Assembly: GCA_030537525.1 (NCBI GenBank)
Contig: JAUNVU010000005.1
Coordinates: 1 to 64,000 of the forward strand
Length of the DNA: 64,000 nt
Direction of reading: 5' to 3'
Source: Eubacteriales bacterium
Lineage (GTDB): Bacteria > Bacillota > Clostridia > Saccharofermentanales > DTU023
Shown: positions 39,358 through 48,889 of the stretch, one piece after another
Layout of the letters: every line of letters begins with the position of its first letter
Numbering within the stretch: the first letter of the stretch is position 1
Notes under the pieces: generated by a model
What the model saw: only the letters and a program-made list of their open reading frames with translations
The model's database searches: none
What the model was told of the DNA's origin: nothing
Position numbers and translations under genes: made by a program

Positions 39358-40767
39358 TTAATAGATCCTGGCTCTGTTCTCACACAGTTTCTCATAGCCT
39401 TCTTCGAGTTTTTCTTTATCGAGCTTCAACTCTAGAGAGCCTTGGCCAGCTTCCAAGACATAATCTGCAAATTCATCGATCACAGCACTCTGCTTGGAAG
39501 TAGCTCCCACCTTCATTATTTTTAAGCTGTTGAAGATGGCCAGAAGCACTAAGATATCCCCCTTGCCATAGTGGACCAAGCGTGAGTAGAAGGCATAAAG
39601 ATCGTCCTTAAACTGGTATGAGGTGTAAAAAATCTGGCAGCCAGTCGCGTCCCTCTTGGCTATGTGATAGTAGTCCGTAGTTGCCAGCGGGGCCATGATG
39701 ACACCTAGTTTCCGAATGACGTGTATTGCCGTGTTAGGGTCATTGATTCCTGGTGAAAGCGCCCGCAGCGCAATCTCCTCGAGCTTAAGCAAGTTGTAGC
39801 GATAGTCCTTCGAGCTGAGCTTCCTATCCTGCATGAAGAAGCACTCGGCCAGTGCCTGCAAGAATTCTTTGGCCTTCTTGCATTTTTCTAACTGGGCCTC
39901 CTCAGCCTCGCTGAGTTCTCGTTCAGGATCTAAAGACTTGAGCTCGTCGATCTGCGCGGCTTTTGCCAAGTCAGCTAGCGAGCAAAATTTCTCGGCAAAA
40001 CCGCCACAGAGGTTTATATAGCCAATTTCTTGGCCCTTGATTACATAGTTGCCAAGCTGCTCCATGATGACAAAAACACCCTCGTGTTCTTCAAGAAGCT
40101 TCGAGAGGCGCTCGTAGTCGATAACACTCAGATAGCCGTCCTTGACGCTGTAGATTGGCACGCGCTCGCTGTCATCTTCACGCACGTATTCGGCAGTCTC
40201 GCTTCTGTCCTTGAACTCGGTATTCACAACATCTTCGCTCTCTTCGGCAATGTCGAAGATCAGGTTGACTCCCTGGAACTTGCTCAGCACCGACTGGACG
40301 AAGACGACGAAGTAAATTATCCCTATGACCGAGTAGATGACTGCCACTACGCCTGCCACGACCTGCTCATCCTCGAAGCGGTCACGCATGAAGACTAGCA
40401 TGGAGATACAGTAAAAGAAGCCGCCGACGAAGATGCCTAGCACTTGCATGGTGATCTTCATATTGACGAAGTTTTCGACCACGCGCGGCGTATAGTTGGA
40501 GGCGTACATAGTCATGACGGCGAGAATCGTCGAGAAGGTGAAGGTCGTGATGGTCAAGAGCGCTCCTGCCAAGGTAGTCAGGATGCTCTTGGCAAGAGAG
40601 ACCTTCGTCAAGAGAATCTCGGGTAGCTGCTCTTGTATCGGCAGAAAGCGCAGATCTATGGCGCTGACTAAAAGCAATAAAATCATCGAGTAACCGATAA
40701 ATTGCAAGGTGTAAAACCAGCGTCGGTTGTTGTAATAAAAGAGGCGAATCTTCTCCATACTTAACAA
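39358..40767 (-). CDS. DUF2254 membrane protein
   Basis: A 469-residue DUF2254 protein. Four membrane segments in the N-terminal third (about 15-37, 57-85, 103-128 and 135-165), then a soluble cytoplasmic domain with ALRALSPGINDPNTAIHV near 315-332, the family signature. Function is unknown. It stands alone between two plus-strand operons. Confidence 0.87.
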   Translation of the reverse strand: MLSMEKIRLFYYNNRRWFYTLQFIGYSMILLLLVSAIDLRFLPIQEQLPEILLTKVSLAKSILTTLAGALLTITTFTFSTILAVMTMYASNYTPRVVENFVNMKITMQVLGIFVGGFFYCISMLVFMRDRFEDEQVVAGVVAVIYSVIGIIYFVVFVQSVLSKFQGVNLIFDIAEESEDVVNTEFKDRSETAEYVREDDSERVPIYSVKDGYLSVIDYERLSKLLEEHEGVFVIMEQLGNYVIKGQEIGYINLCGGFAEKFCSLADLAKAAQIDELKSLDPERELSEAEEAQLEKCKKAKEFLQALAECFFMQDRKLSSKDYRYNLLKLEEIALRALSPGINDPNTAIHVIRKLGVIMAPLATTDYYHIAKRDATGCQIFYTSYQFKDDLYAFYSRLVHYGKGDILVLLAIFNSLKIMKVGATSKQSAVIDEFADYVLEAGQGSLELKLDKEKLEEGYEKLCENRARIY

Positions 40768-40965
40768 TTTCCTTCTATTTCTTGTAGCTAATCATAACCC
40801 AGGCACGCCAAGTTGACATCTAGTAACGGCTGAGATGGCAGAGCAAATTTGTACTCGTTCTGGGATAGACATTAAAGAGCTCTATGGATTTGGCATCTTG
40901 ATAAGCTCAGACTAAAAGAAAAATTTTCTTATGTTACAATTTATTTGTTCTAAGTATTGAAACTG
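40768..40965. other. Intergenic region upstream of the ABC exporter pair
   Basis: About 200 bases between divergent genes. A -10-like TACAAT is at 40935-40940 for the plus strand, with no clear -35. I see no ORF and no recognised riboswitch; the leader ends in the hairpin described next. Confidence 0.4.
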
Positions 40966-40991
40966 CGGCCGAAGTCACTTCGGTCGTTTTT
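40966..40991 (+). terminator. Terminator-like hairpin (attenuator) before the ABC exporter genes
   Basis: CGGCCGAAG (40966-40974) pairs with CTTCGGTCG (40978-40986) around three bases, then TTTTT. It sits three bases before the AAGGAGG of the first gene, so it lies in the leader of that gene. An attenuator is the natural reading. Confidence 0.7.
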
Positions 40992-41005
40992 ACAAGGAGG
41001 AATGA

Positions 41006-42733
41006 ATGGTTCGTAAACTTGCCGCCTACTTTAAAGGCTATGGCATCTGGGTCGTGATTGCTCCAACTCTGATCCTGATTGAAGTAGCATTAAGGGTATA
41101 TATTCCCCGCTTTACAGGCCAGATGATGAATGAAGGTATTCTTCTGAAGAATAGTTCCGTCGTTTATCATTATGGCATTAAAATGATTATTTTCGCCTTG
41201 ATTTCGCTTGCCATAGGGGCGATTGCATCCTTCGCAGCCTCAACTGCTGGCCAGGGTTTCGGTGCTAATTTACGTGAAGCTACCTTTGAGAATATTCAGC
41301 GCTTTGACTTTCAAAATATTGATCACTTTTCGGCGCCTTCATTGATCACTCGCTTGACCAACGACTGCAATCGACTGTCACGCATGGCCCAAATGAGCCT
41401 CCGACTGGCAGTTCGCGCCCCCTTCATGTTTATAACTTCATTTATCATGGCGCTCAATATCAACCGCGAGCTCTCCTTAGTTTTCGTCGTGGCCATTCCC
41501 TTGATCAGCTTGGTAGTGATAGTCATTGCTCGCCGTGCCATGAATAATTTTCGCAAGATGCAAGAACAGCTAGACCAGGTCAACGGCGCTGTGCAAGAAA
41601 ACTTAAACGGCATCAGAATTGTCAAATCCTTCACTCGTGAAGAGCATGAAATTGATAAATTCGACATTGAGAATATCCGCTTAAAGGATCTTTCGCTAGC
41701 GGCAATGTATGAGATCATCAAGCTGCCGACAGCAATCATCGCCATTATCTCAGCCTCTATCATGGCTGTTTTATACATTGGAACTAAGGGTGTAGTCGAT
41801 GGCAGCATACTGCCGGGCGACCTCTTCTCCTTCTTGATGTATATTGGCATGGTTTTAAACTCGATCACCATGATCTTCATGGTAATCATGAACTATGCCA
41901 GGGCGAAGGCCTCAGCAGAGCGTGTGCTCGAAGTCCTAGAGGAGAAGCCCGTCTTAGCGGAGAAGGAGCAGCCCTTGAAGGAGCTGCGTGATGGCTCCAT
42001 AGAGCTGAGAAATCTCTCCTTCCGCTATCACGAAAATCAACGACCCATTCTCGAAAATATTTCGCTGCGCGTCGAAGCTGGTGAAACTCTCGCCATCATC
42101 GGAGCTACAGGCTCTGGCAAGACCTCTTTGATTCAGCTCTTTGCCCGCCTCTATGACCGCAGCGACGGTGAACTCTTAGTCGGCGGCCAGCCCGTCGAAG
42201 ACTACAAACTCTCTGATTTAAGAGAGCAGGTGGCCGTGGTATTACAAAAAAACACCCTCTTCCGTGGTAGTCTCCGTGAGAATTTACAATGGGGCAAGGC
42301 CGATGCAACAGATGAAGAGATCCTCGAAGTGCTACGCATAGCCCAAGCTGAGAACTTCGTCATGGAGCGTGAAGGTGGTCTTGACGCCACTGTTGAGCAA
42401 GGTGGAGCGAATTTCTCAGGTGGACAGAAGCAGCGTCTATCAATTGCCCGCTCTCTCTTAAAACAGCCCAAAATCATTATCTTTGACGACAGTACCTCAG
42501 CCCTGGATATGGCCACTGAGCGCAAGCTACGCTCCGCTCTTGACGAAGCCCTGCCGGACTTGACCAAGGTCATTATTGCCCAGCGCATTTCCAGCGTGGC
42601 CGATGCCGACAAGATCTTACTGCTCGAAAAGGGCCAAATGAACGGCTTCGGAACACATGAGGAGCTCTTAGCTAATAACGTCATTTATCAAGAGATAGTC
42701 GCATCACAAGAAAAGGGGGTTCTGGCATCATGA
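41006..42733 (+). CDS. ABC exporter half-transporter, degenerate NBD
   Basis: A 575-residue type IV ABC exporter half: six membrane segments (about 15-310) and an ATPase domain (about 335-575). Walker A GATGSGKTS and signature FSGGQKQRLS are normal. The residue after Walker B is D (IIIFDDSTSALD) where the catalytic Glu should be, and the H-loop reads IAQR where His should be. This is the degenerate site of heterodimeric exporters such as TM287/288 and BmrCD. AAGGAGG lies five bases before the ATG. Partner encoded next with a 4-base overlap. Substrate unknown. Confidence 0.93.
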   Translation: MVRKLAAYFKGYGIWVVIAPTLILIEVALRVYIPRFTGQMMNEGILLKNSSVVYHYGIKMIIFALISLAIGAIASFAASTAGQGFGANLREATFENIQRFDFQNIDHFSAPSLITRLTNDCNRLSRMAQMSLRLAVRAPFMFITSFIMALNINRELSLVFVVAIPLISLVVIVIARRAMNNFRKMQEQLDQVNGAVQENLNGIRIVKSFTREEHEIDKFDIENIRLKDLSLAAMYEIIKLPTAIIAIISASIMAVLYIGTKGVVDGSILPGDLFSFLMYIGMVLNSITMIFMVIMNYARAKASAERVLEVLEEKPVLAEKEQPLKELRDGSIELRNLSFRYHENQRPILENISLRVEAGETLAIIGATGSGKTSLIQLFARLYDRSDGELLVGGQPVEDYKLSDLREQVAVVLQKNTLFRGSLRENLQWGKADATDEEILEVLRIAQAENFVMEREGGLDATVEQGGANFSGGQKQRLSIARSLLKQPKIIIFDDSTSALDMATERKLRSALDEALPDLTKVIIAQRISSVADADKILLLEKGQMNGFGTHEELLANNVIYQEIVASQEKGVLAS

Positions 42734-44754
42734 GCAAGGAAAATAAGACAAGAAATGAAACTTTAAAGCAAGAAGCAGAAGAAAAACTAAATGAAGTTAA
42801 GCGCCGCCTCAGTGTGTCGGATATGAAAGGCACTCTCAAGCGCATTCTTGCCTATACTCAACAATACAAGTGGCTGTTTATATTTGCCCTATTCTTCAAA
42901 GCAGTTCGCTCTGGACTCTCGGTTGCGGCCAACGCACTTTTAAAACCTGTGGTTAATGCCGCCGTCAATCAAGGCATGTCAGAAGTTTTGCGCTATATTC
43001 TGCTGATGGCAATTGTCTACCTCGGATCAGTAATCGCCTTCTATCTTGGCGAGCGCCTGATCAATAAGATGGGTGAAAACGTCATCCAGACAGTGCGTTC
43101 AGACCTGTTCTCCCATATGCAGAAACTACCCCTGAGCTTCTTTGACTCCAGAAGTCATGGCGATCTGATGTCAGCTTACACCAACGATGTCGAAAATCTC
43201 AGTACAGCCCTCCAGGAGTCCCTCGGTACTCTAGTCACCCAGTCAGTATCCTTCATCGGTACCCTGATAGTGATGCTATGGCTGTCACCCGTGCTCTCCC
43301 TCATCGTCTTCGCCTCCCTAGCTCTGCAACTGATCTTAGTCCGCCTCATCTCCTTAAAATCTGCCGATTACTTCCGTCGGAGACAGGCGGCTCTGGCTGA
43401 CGTCAATGGTTTTATTGAAGAGATGATTGCGGGCCAGAAAGTCATCAAGGTCTTTAATCACGAGGAGGCCACTCTTGACAACTTCAACTTTAAGAATCAA
43501 GGTTTGCGCAAGAGCGGCACCATGGCCAATGCTTTTTCAACCCTGATGATGCCCGTGATGATGAACCTCTCGCACGTCCAGTTTGCGATTCTGGCCATCA
43601 TCGGCTCTATATTCACCATCCGCGGCAGCTTCGGCATGGACATCGGAACCCTAGTCGCCTTCTTAGAGGCCTCGAGAAATTTCTCTCAGCCAGTAGTACA
43701 AATTGCCCAGCAGTTCAACTCTCTGGTCGCTGCGGTCGCTGGTGCTGAAAGAGTCTTCGAAATCTTAGACAACCCTGTTGAAGTGGACGAAGGTAATGTG
43801 CGAATGGTCGTCAAAGACGATGAAAGCTACTGGTTCATACCCCAGAGCACCCTCGAGGAGCAGCGCTTCCCAGCCACAGGATTACCCGTCTTGTTCAATG
43901 AGGCCGATCCCGTCAGAGCTTATGCGGAAGAATTCAAGGCCGCAAATGAGGCTTACTTCAAGGACATCTTCAAGTCTGGTAGCCTGAGCTTTGACGAAGC
44001 GGGCAACGCCTACCTACCAGTACGTGGTGATATCCGCTTTATCAATCTTGTCTTTGGCTATGAGCCAGATCAAACAGTCATTGACGATATCTCCCTTTAT
44101 GCCAAACGCGCCCAAAAAATCGCCTTCGTTGGTTCCACAGGTGCTGGCAAGACCACCATAGTCAACCTGATGAATCGCTTCTATGAAATTCGCGAAGGTT
44201 CAATCCTCTTTGACGGTATCGATATCCGCGATATTAAGAAGCAGGACTTACGAGCCGCCCTCGGCATGGTCTTGCAAGACATCCACCTCTTCTCAGGAAC
44301 AGTCGAAGATAATATCCGTTACGGGCGACTAGATGCCAGCAGCGAAGAGATAGTCGCCGCCGCTAACTACGCCAATGCCCATGACTTCATCATGAGCCTA
44401 CCTGACGGTTATCAACATCAGTTGAGCGCTGACGGCAGTAATCTATCTCAAGGTCAACGTCAGCTCCTCAGTATCGCCAGAGCAGCCGTTAAAGATCCTG
44501 AAGTGCTCATCTTGGACGAGGCGACTTCCTCCGTTGACACCCGTACCGAACGCCATATTGAACGCGGCATGGATCAGCTCATGGAAGGTCGAACATCTTT
44601 CGCCATTGCCCACCGCCTCTCTACTGTCCGCCATGCCGATGCCATCTTATTATTAGAAAACGGCAAGATCATAGAGCGCGGTAACCACGATGAATTAATG
44701 GAAAAAGGCGGTCAGTACTACGCCCTTAACACAGGAAAGGCGAAACTCAGCTAA
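42730..44754 (+). CDS. ABC exporter half-transporter, catalytic NBD
   Basis: A 674-residue partner of the preceding half. It has an N-terminal cytoplasmic stretch (1-45), six membrane segments, and an ATPase with normal Walker A GSTGAGKTT, LILDEATSS (catalytic Glu) and AHRLSTV (H-loop). The signature is LSQGQ, which faces the degenerate site of the partner. Between membrane and ATPase parts (about 355-430) there is an insert of some 70 residues that ordinary exporters lack. Its ATG overlaps the upstream stop (ATGA). Confidence 0.93.
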   Translation: MSKENKTRNETLKQEAEEKLNEVKRRLSVSDMKGTLKRILAYTQQYKWLFIFALFFKAVRSGLSVAANALLKPVVNAAVNQGMSEVLRYILLMAIVYLGSVIAFYLGERLINKMGENVIQTVRSDLFSHMQKLPLSFFDSRSHGDLMSAYTNDVENLSTALQESLGTLVTQSVSFIGTLIVMLWLSPVLSLIVFASLALQLILVRLISLKSADYFRRRQAALADVNGFIEEMIAGQKVIKVFNHEEATLDNFNFKNQGLRKSGTMANAFSTLMMPVMMNLSHVQFAILAIIGSIFTIRGSFGMDIGTLVAFLEASRNFSQPVVQIAQQFNSLVAAVAGAERVFEILDNPVEVDEGNVRMVVKDDESYWFIPQSTLEEQRFPATGLPVLFNEADPVRAYAEEFKAANEAYFKDIFKSGSLSFDEAGNAYLPVRGDIRFINLVFGYEPDQTVIDDISLYAKRAQKIAFVGSTGAGKTTIVNLMNRFYEIREGSILFDGIDIRDIKKQDLRAALGMVLQDIHLFSGTVEDNIRYGRLDASSEEIVAAANYANAHDFIMSLPDGYQHQLSADGSNLSQGQRQLLSIARAAVKDPEVLILDEATSSVDTRTERHIERGMDQLMEGRTSFAIAHRLSTVRHADAILLLENGKIIERGNHDELMEKGGQYYALNTGKAKLS

Positions 44755-44764
44755 ATTAAGATTC

Positions 44765-44793
44765 TTGACATGTTAGCCATGCGCAACTATAGT
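44765..44793 (+). promoter_or_regulatory. Promoter of the DUF3793-flavodoxin pair
   Basis: TTGACA (44765-44770), 17 bases, TATAGT (44788-44793): close to the sigma-A consensus. It separates this pair from the ABC genes. Confidence 0.82.
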
Positions 44794-44829
44794 AAGGCCG
44801 AGCTAATTCAGTGAAAGGCAGGGCTTCAT

Positions 44830-45450
44830 TTGGCCGCAAACAGCAGCTATCAAGATATCCTTTTAGTGCAGCACTGCCATGCCGTTTTAGCTGGCCTGAA
44901 GATTGCCAATTACTTCTGCTTGCCCAAGAGCAAGAATCTGGAGAGACAACTCGCCCAGTGGTCGAAGCACTTCGCCGACTGGGATCTAAAATACAAGATT
45001 CTCTGTCACTGCCCTGGCAAGCTCGGTATCTACATCTACAATGAAGAGCTCTTGGCAGAGCGCCTGCAAGACGAGCGCAGCAGGAATTTTCTCAGGACTT
45101 ATGGCTATGAAGACTTAGAACCAGAGGCCGCTTTAAAGAAATTATCCAGCAGACTCAAGTGCAGCTTAATAAAAGATTGCAGCTGCCCCCAGGAGAGCTT
45201 CCCTCACGAACTCGGCGTCTTTCTGGGCTATCCCCAGGCAGATGTCGAAAGTTTCATCTCAGAAGCAGGCAAGAACTACTTGTATTCTGGCAATTGGAAG
45301 GTATATCACGACGTCCAAGCGGCTAAGCGCTGCTTTGACCAATATAATCTATCACTGATTTATCTGCGCGAGAGCATCAAGAGAGGTCGCGACCTCAGTC
45401 TCGCCTTGCAGAGAATCAGAGCCTACATGGCAAGAAGGAGGTCACTATGA
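44830..45450 (+). CDS. DUF3793 family protein
   Basis: A 206-residue cytoplasmic protein of the DUF3793 family. The first part contains HCHAVLAGLKIANYFCL and the second the pattern FPHELGVFLGYPQADVESFI, which are family marks. It begins with TTG at 44830 (no nearer ATG) with a modest AAAGG site about 11 bases upstream. It overlaps the flavodoxin gene by four bases (ATGA), the usual pairing in Clostridia. In these bacteria DUF3793 is often near iron and haem genes; its biochemical role is unknown. Confidence 0.87.
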   Translation: MAANSSYQDILLVQHCHAVLAGLKIANYFCLPKSKNLERQLAQWSKHFADWDLKYKILCHCPGKLGIYIYNEELLAERLQDERSRNFLRTYGYEDLEPEAALKKLSSRLKCSLIKDCSCPQESFPHELGVFLGYPQADVESFISEAGKNYLYSGNWKVYHDVQAAKRCFDQYNLSLIYLRESIKRGRDLSLALQRIRAYMARRRSL

Positions 45451-45866
45451 TCGGAATCGTCTATTGGACAGGTACTGGTAACACTGAAGAAATGGCAAAA
45501 CTCATCGCCGAAGCTGCACAGGCTAAGGGTGCAGAAGTCAAGCTTATGGAAGTCTCAGACTTCGATACCGCAACCGTAAAGGACTACGACGTTCTAGCTC
45601 TTGGCTGCCCCGCAATGGGTGACGAGGTTCTAGAAGAGAGCGAATTCCAGCCCATGTGGGATGAAATTAAAGAGGAACTCGCTGGTCGCAAGGCAGCACT
45701 CTTCGGCTCTTACAGCTGGGCTGACGGCGAGTGGATGGAGAATTGGGATGCAGAAGCTAAAGAGCTCGGTATCAACCTAGTTACCCCCTCACTCCCAGTC
45801 TATGAAGCTCCAGAAGGTGAGTCAGAAGACCAGTGCAGACAGTTCGGTGAGGCCCTAGCCCAATAA
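45447..45866 (+). CDS. Flavodoxin
   Basis: A 139-residue short-chain flavodoxin. The FMN phosphate loop is TGTGNTEEMA (8-17), the second FMN loop is near LALGCPAMGDEVLEE (51-65) and the third near GSYSWADGEWMENW (about 88-101). It replaces ferredoxin in low-potential electron transfer under iron limitation. Coupled to the DUF3793 gene by ATGA overlap; AAGGAGG lies in front. Confidence 0.94.
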   Translation: MIGIVYWTGTGNTEEMAKLIAEAAQAKGAEVKLMEVSDFDTATVKDYDVLALGCPAMGDEVLEESEFQPMWDEIKEELAGRKAALFGSYSWADGEWMENWDAEAKELGINLVTPSLPVYEAPEGESEDQCRQFGEALAQ

Positions 45867-45867
45867 G

Positions 45868-46470
45868 CTAGATTTCACGACGGCCCTCGATAGCCTGACT
45901 GAGTGTCAACTCATCAACAAAATCCAATTCCCCGCCGGCCGGTAGTCCACTGGCTAGGCGGGTTATTTTTAGCCCTGCTGGCGCCAAAAGCCTGGCGATG
46001 TAGAGCCCTGTGGCTTCTCCCTCCGGCGAGGGATTGAGGGCTAAGATCAGCTCTTCGACTTCAGGCTGCTCTTGTAGTCGCTGAATCAATTCTGGCAGCT
46101 TGATCTCTTCAGGCCCAATATTCTTCAGTGGCGAAATCACACCATGCAAGACGTGGTAGAGGCCGTGATAAGCTGAGCTGCGCTCTATGGCATTTAGATC
46201 TCTTGCCGACTCCAAGACGCAGATGCTCTTCCTATCCCGCTTGAAGTCGCTGCAAATTGGACAGGGATCTGTGTCTGAGAGATTGCAACATTCAGAGCAA
46301 AAGCTCGTACCTAGCCTCGCCTCGCGAATTGCCGTGGCGAGCTCGAGAGCTTCTTCTTCCGGCCTCTCTAAGAGGTGAAAGGCCAAGCGCTGAGCCGTCT
46401 TCTTGCCAACTCCCGGCAGCTTGGACAGCTCAGCGATTAACTTGTCTAGTAGTGGTGAAAAAGCGACCAT
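45868..46470 (-). CDS. recR: Recombination protein RecR
   Basis: A 200-residue RecR with the helix-hairpin-helix LPGVGKKTAQRLAFHL, the C4 zinc finger (CSECCNLSDTDPCPIC near 56-71), and the Toprim domain with VLESARDLNAIE and LALNPSPEGEATGLYI. It acts with RecF/RecO in gap repair. It follows ybaB with a one-base overlap, the classical dnaX-ybaB-recR order. Confidence 0.98.
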   Translation of the reverse strand: MVAFSPLLDKLIAELSKLPGVGKKTAQRLAFHLLERPEEEALELATAIREARLGTSFCSECCNLSDTDPCPICSDFKRDRKSICVLESARDLNAIERSSAYHGLYHVLHGVISPLKNIGPEEIKLPELIQRLQEQPEVEELILALNPSPEGEATGLYIARLLAPAGLKITRLASGLPAGGELDFVDELTLSQAIEGRREI

Positions 46471-46823
46471 TAAAAGCCCATCATACCGCCCAGTCCGCCA
46501 AGGCCTGGAACTGACTGCATATGCGCTTCAACATCTGCGTCCAATTTGCGCATAGCCTCATTGACGGCAGCAAGGACTAGATCCTGCAGCATTTCAACAT
46601 CATCTGGATCGATTATCTCTTGCTTGATTGTAATAGCTTCAATTTGGTGTTGGGCATTGACCTTAACTGTTACGACACCGCCACCAGCACTGGCTTCGGC
46701 CTTCATCTCGCTGGTTTCGGCCTGAGCCTTCTCCAACTGCTGTTGCATCTTCTGGGCCTGGGCCATAATTTGATTCATATTGCCACCCATACCGCCCATC
46801 TTGGGCATTCTTCTTTTAGCCAT
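46470..46823 (-). CDS. YbaB/EbfC nucleoid-associated protein
   Basis: A 117-residue YbaB/EbfC family DNA-binding protein. Met-rich N-terminus ([21 protein letters not shown]), the core [20 protein letters not shown] and a Gly/Met-rich end. It binds DNA as a dimer. It sits between dnaX and recR with AGGAGG before the ATG. Confidence 0.96.
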   Translation of the reverse strand: MAKRRMPKMGGMGGNMNQIMAQAQKMQQQLEKAQAETSEMKAEASAGGGVVTVKVNAQHQIEAITIKQEIIDPDDVEMLQDLVLAAVNEAMRKLDADVEAHMQSVPGLGGLGGMMGF

Positions 46824-46838
46824 GATTTCCTCCTATAG

Positions 46839-48689
46839 CTATTCTGCTTGTACTTCTATTTTATTTTCTTGAGCGAGCTTGCGAATTTTTTGCGCCCACT
46901 CTGGTTCGTCTGGATTAAAATTTTCTCCACTATTGCTCTGGCCGAGCTTGAATTCTAAGCCACAAGCTGCGCCCCTGCTAGTCTCCAGCGCCCGCCTGAT
47001 CACCTCTTGATTGTCACGGCGCGTGATGGCCTGGTAAAGAGCTTCCTCTGGCGCTCCATAGAGCACCTGGAAGCTGCCATTTTCATAAGTCACCTTGGCA
47101 GATGATAAGAGCATCTGCAGATCAATGCGGGGGAGACGCTGTAATTCCTTCAAGGCGCCTTGCCAAACTCTCTCTGCAGCCTCAGGGCTTAGATCGTCAG
47201 CTGGGCTCAGCTCTATATTCTCCGCAGCCTGCTCCAGTATAGGCATTGGCTCTGGATCTTGTGCTGGCTCTGCCGTGGAGTCGACTGTGGTCTCAGTCTC
47301 CAACTTGGCTTTAGGCTCAGCTACTGCTTCGACTTCAATTTTAGCCTCAGCTCTTGCTTCTTGCTCAGTATCAAGCTCATTAGCAGCTGTATACTCTACT
47401 TGATTATCAGGTGGAATTTCAAAATCTCTTGAAGAAACTGGCTCTGCTGCCTCATTCTCGACTCTTGCTGCCACAGGCTCTTCTATTTCGAGCTCATCTA
47501 TTTCAGGCTCAAATTCTTCCACTACTGTTTCAGCCTCAAGCCCAGCTCTCGCTTCTGGCTCTGCGGCTCCAAGTTCTGCCTCTTCATAGTTCAGATCTCT
47601 GGCATACTTCTTCGACAGGGCTATCAATGAGACATCGAGAATTGCCGACTTATTACCTGCGTAGCGCAGCTCGGGGTAGAGCCCTGCAATTTCTGGTACC
47701 AATTCTAGTAGCTGTTCTGCTGGCAAGAGATTGGCAAGCTGGCTTGCCGTCTTCTGCAATTCACGGCTGCGCTCTGCCAGGAGCTTGCCAGACTTGTCAA
47801 GCTTCGCAATTAGAATGTCGCGCAAGAAGCCCGCCCACTCATTGACGAAGGAGGCGAGGTCGCGGCCAGAGCTGTCTAACTCGCGGCTTAGTTCGAGTAG
47901 TCTAGCCAGCTGACCCGCGGCCAGGGCTGTTGTCAGCTCGGCCATGAAATCATAGGCTATGAGACCAGTGAGGGCGAGAATGCGCTCTACCTGAATCTCT
48001 TCGGAACCACTGGCTGAAGCCTGGTCTAATAGGGAAATAGCGTCGCGTAAAGAACCATCTGCCAGGGAGGCAATCTGGTCGAGGGCAGCGTCGCTAATCT
48101 TGATCTTTTCAATCTTGCTGATCTTGCTAAGTCTGCCAGCAATTTCGACTCGACCCAGGCGCCGAAAGTCATAGCGCTGACAGCGTGAAGTAATAGTTTC
48201 CGGTATCCTCTGCACTTCTGTCGTCGCCAAGATAAAAATAACGTGTTCTGGGGGTTCTTCTAGAGTTTTCAACAGGGCATTGAAAGCACCTGTGGAGAGC
48301 ATGTGGACCTCGTCAATAATATAGACCTTGTACTTCGCCTTAGCTGGGAGATAGTGCAGATCTTCTGTCAATTGACGGATATTATCTACTGAGTTGTGGG
48401 AGGCTGCGTCCATCTCGACTATGTCCATGAGACTGCCATCTTCTGCCGCCTGGCATATCGCACATTCACGACAGGGATTACCATCAATGGGCTGTTCACA
48501 GTTCACGGCCTTCGCCAATATCTTGGCCACGGAGGTCTTGCCTGTACCCCGTGAGCCGCAGAATAAGAAGGCATGGGCAAAATCGCGATTCTTCACACTC
48601 TGCTGCAATGCATCTACTACATCTTCTTGACCAACTACATCAGTGAAGCTCTGTGGACGCCAGGCTCGGTATAGGGCTAGGTGGGACAT
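46839..48689 (-). CDS. dnaX: DNA polymerase III subunit tau/gamma
   Basis: A 616-residue clamp-loader subunit. Start at 48689 (MSHLALYRAWRPQ) because GGAGG lies six bases before it; the upstream ATG at 48704 overlaps the site. Walker A GSRGTGKTS near 44-52, a zinc finger (CEQP...CRECAICQ) near 63-80, Walker B VYIIDEVHML and SRC arginine-finger motif. A long E/A-rich linker (about 370-510) then leads to a DnaE-binding C-terminus. No obvious frameshift slippery site for gamma was noted. First gene of dnaX-ybaB-recR, directly after the SRP RNA. Confidence 0.97.
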   Translation of the reverse strand: MSHLALYRAWRPQSFTDVVGQEDVVDALQQSVKNRDFAHAFLFCGSRGTGKTSVAKILAKAVNCEQPIDGNPCRECAICQAAEDGSLMDIVEMDAASHNSVDNIRQLTEDLHYLPAKAKYKVYIIDEVHMLSTGAFNALLKTLEEPPEHVIFILATTEVQRIPETITSRCQRYDFRRLGRVEIAGRLSKISKIEKIKISDAALDQIASLADGSLRDAISLLDQASASGSEEIQVERILALTGLIAYDFMAELTTALAAGQLARLLELSRELDSSGRDLASFVNEWAGFLRDILIAKLDKSGKLLAERSRELQKTASQLANLLPAEQLLELVPEIAGLYPELRYAGNKSAILDVSLIALSKKYARDLNYEEAELGAAEPEARAGLEAETVVEEFEPEIDELEIEEPVAARVENEAAEPVSSRDFEIPPDNQVEYTAANELDTEQEARAEAKIEVEAVAEPKAKLETETTVDSTAEPAQDPEPMPILEQAAENIELSPADDLSPEAAERVWQGALKELQRLPRIDLQMLLSSAKVTYENGSFQVLYGAPEEALYQAITRRDNQEVIRRALETSRGAACGLEFKLGQSNSGENFNPDEPEWAQKIRKLAQENKIEVQAE

Positions 48690-48724
48690 CGAGGCCTCCT
48701 TCATCTAATAGACTTCTAATAGAC

Positions 48725-48864
48725 TTCGCCGAGCCCGACCTGCGGCTGGCAGGCACCCCCGCGGCGCATACGGTTGACCGCTTACCGCTGCTACCTTCCA
48801 GTCCTGACGGGGTTCACGGGCCGCATCGCACGGGACCAACACAGCTGCAGGTCGCGCTCGGCGC
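48725..48864 (-). ncRNA. ffs: Signal recognition particle RNA (4.5S-type)
   Basis: The minus strand carries the SRP RNA. The domain IV core reads GTCAGGACTGGAAGGTAGCAGC, i.e. the conserved symmetric and asymmetric loops that bind Ffh, split here by GGAAGG. The 5' segment CGCCGAGC (48856-48863) pairs with GCTCGGCG (48727-48734), and a long helix with TGTTGGTCCCGTG extends from it. Placed before dnaX, as in many Bacillota. Edges are estimated from the closing helix. Confidence 0.95.
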
Positions 48865-48889
48865 TAACGTTTTAAATTATAACATATTT

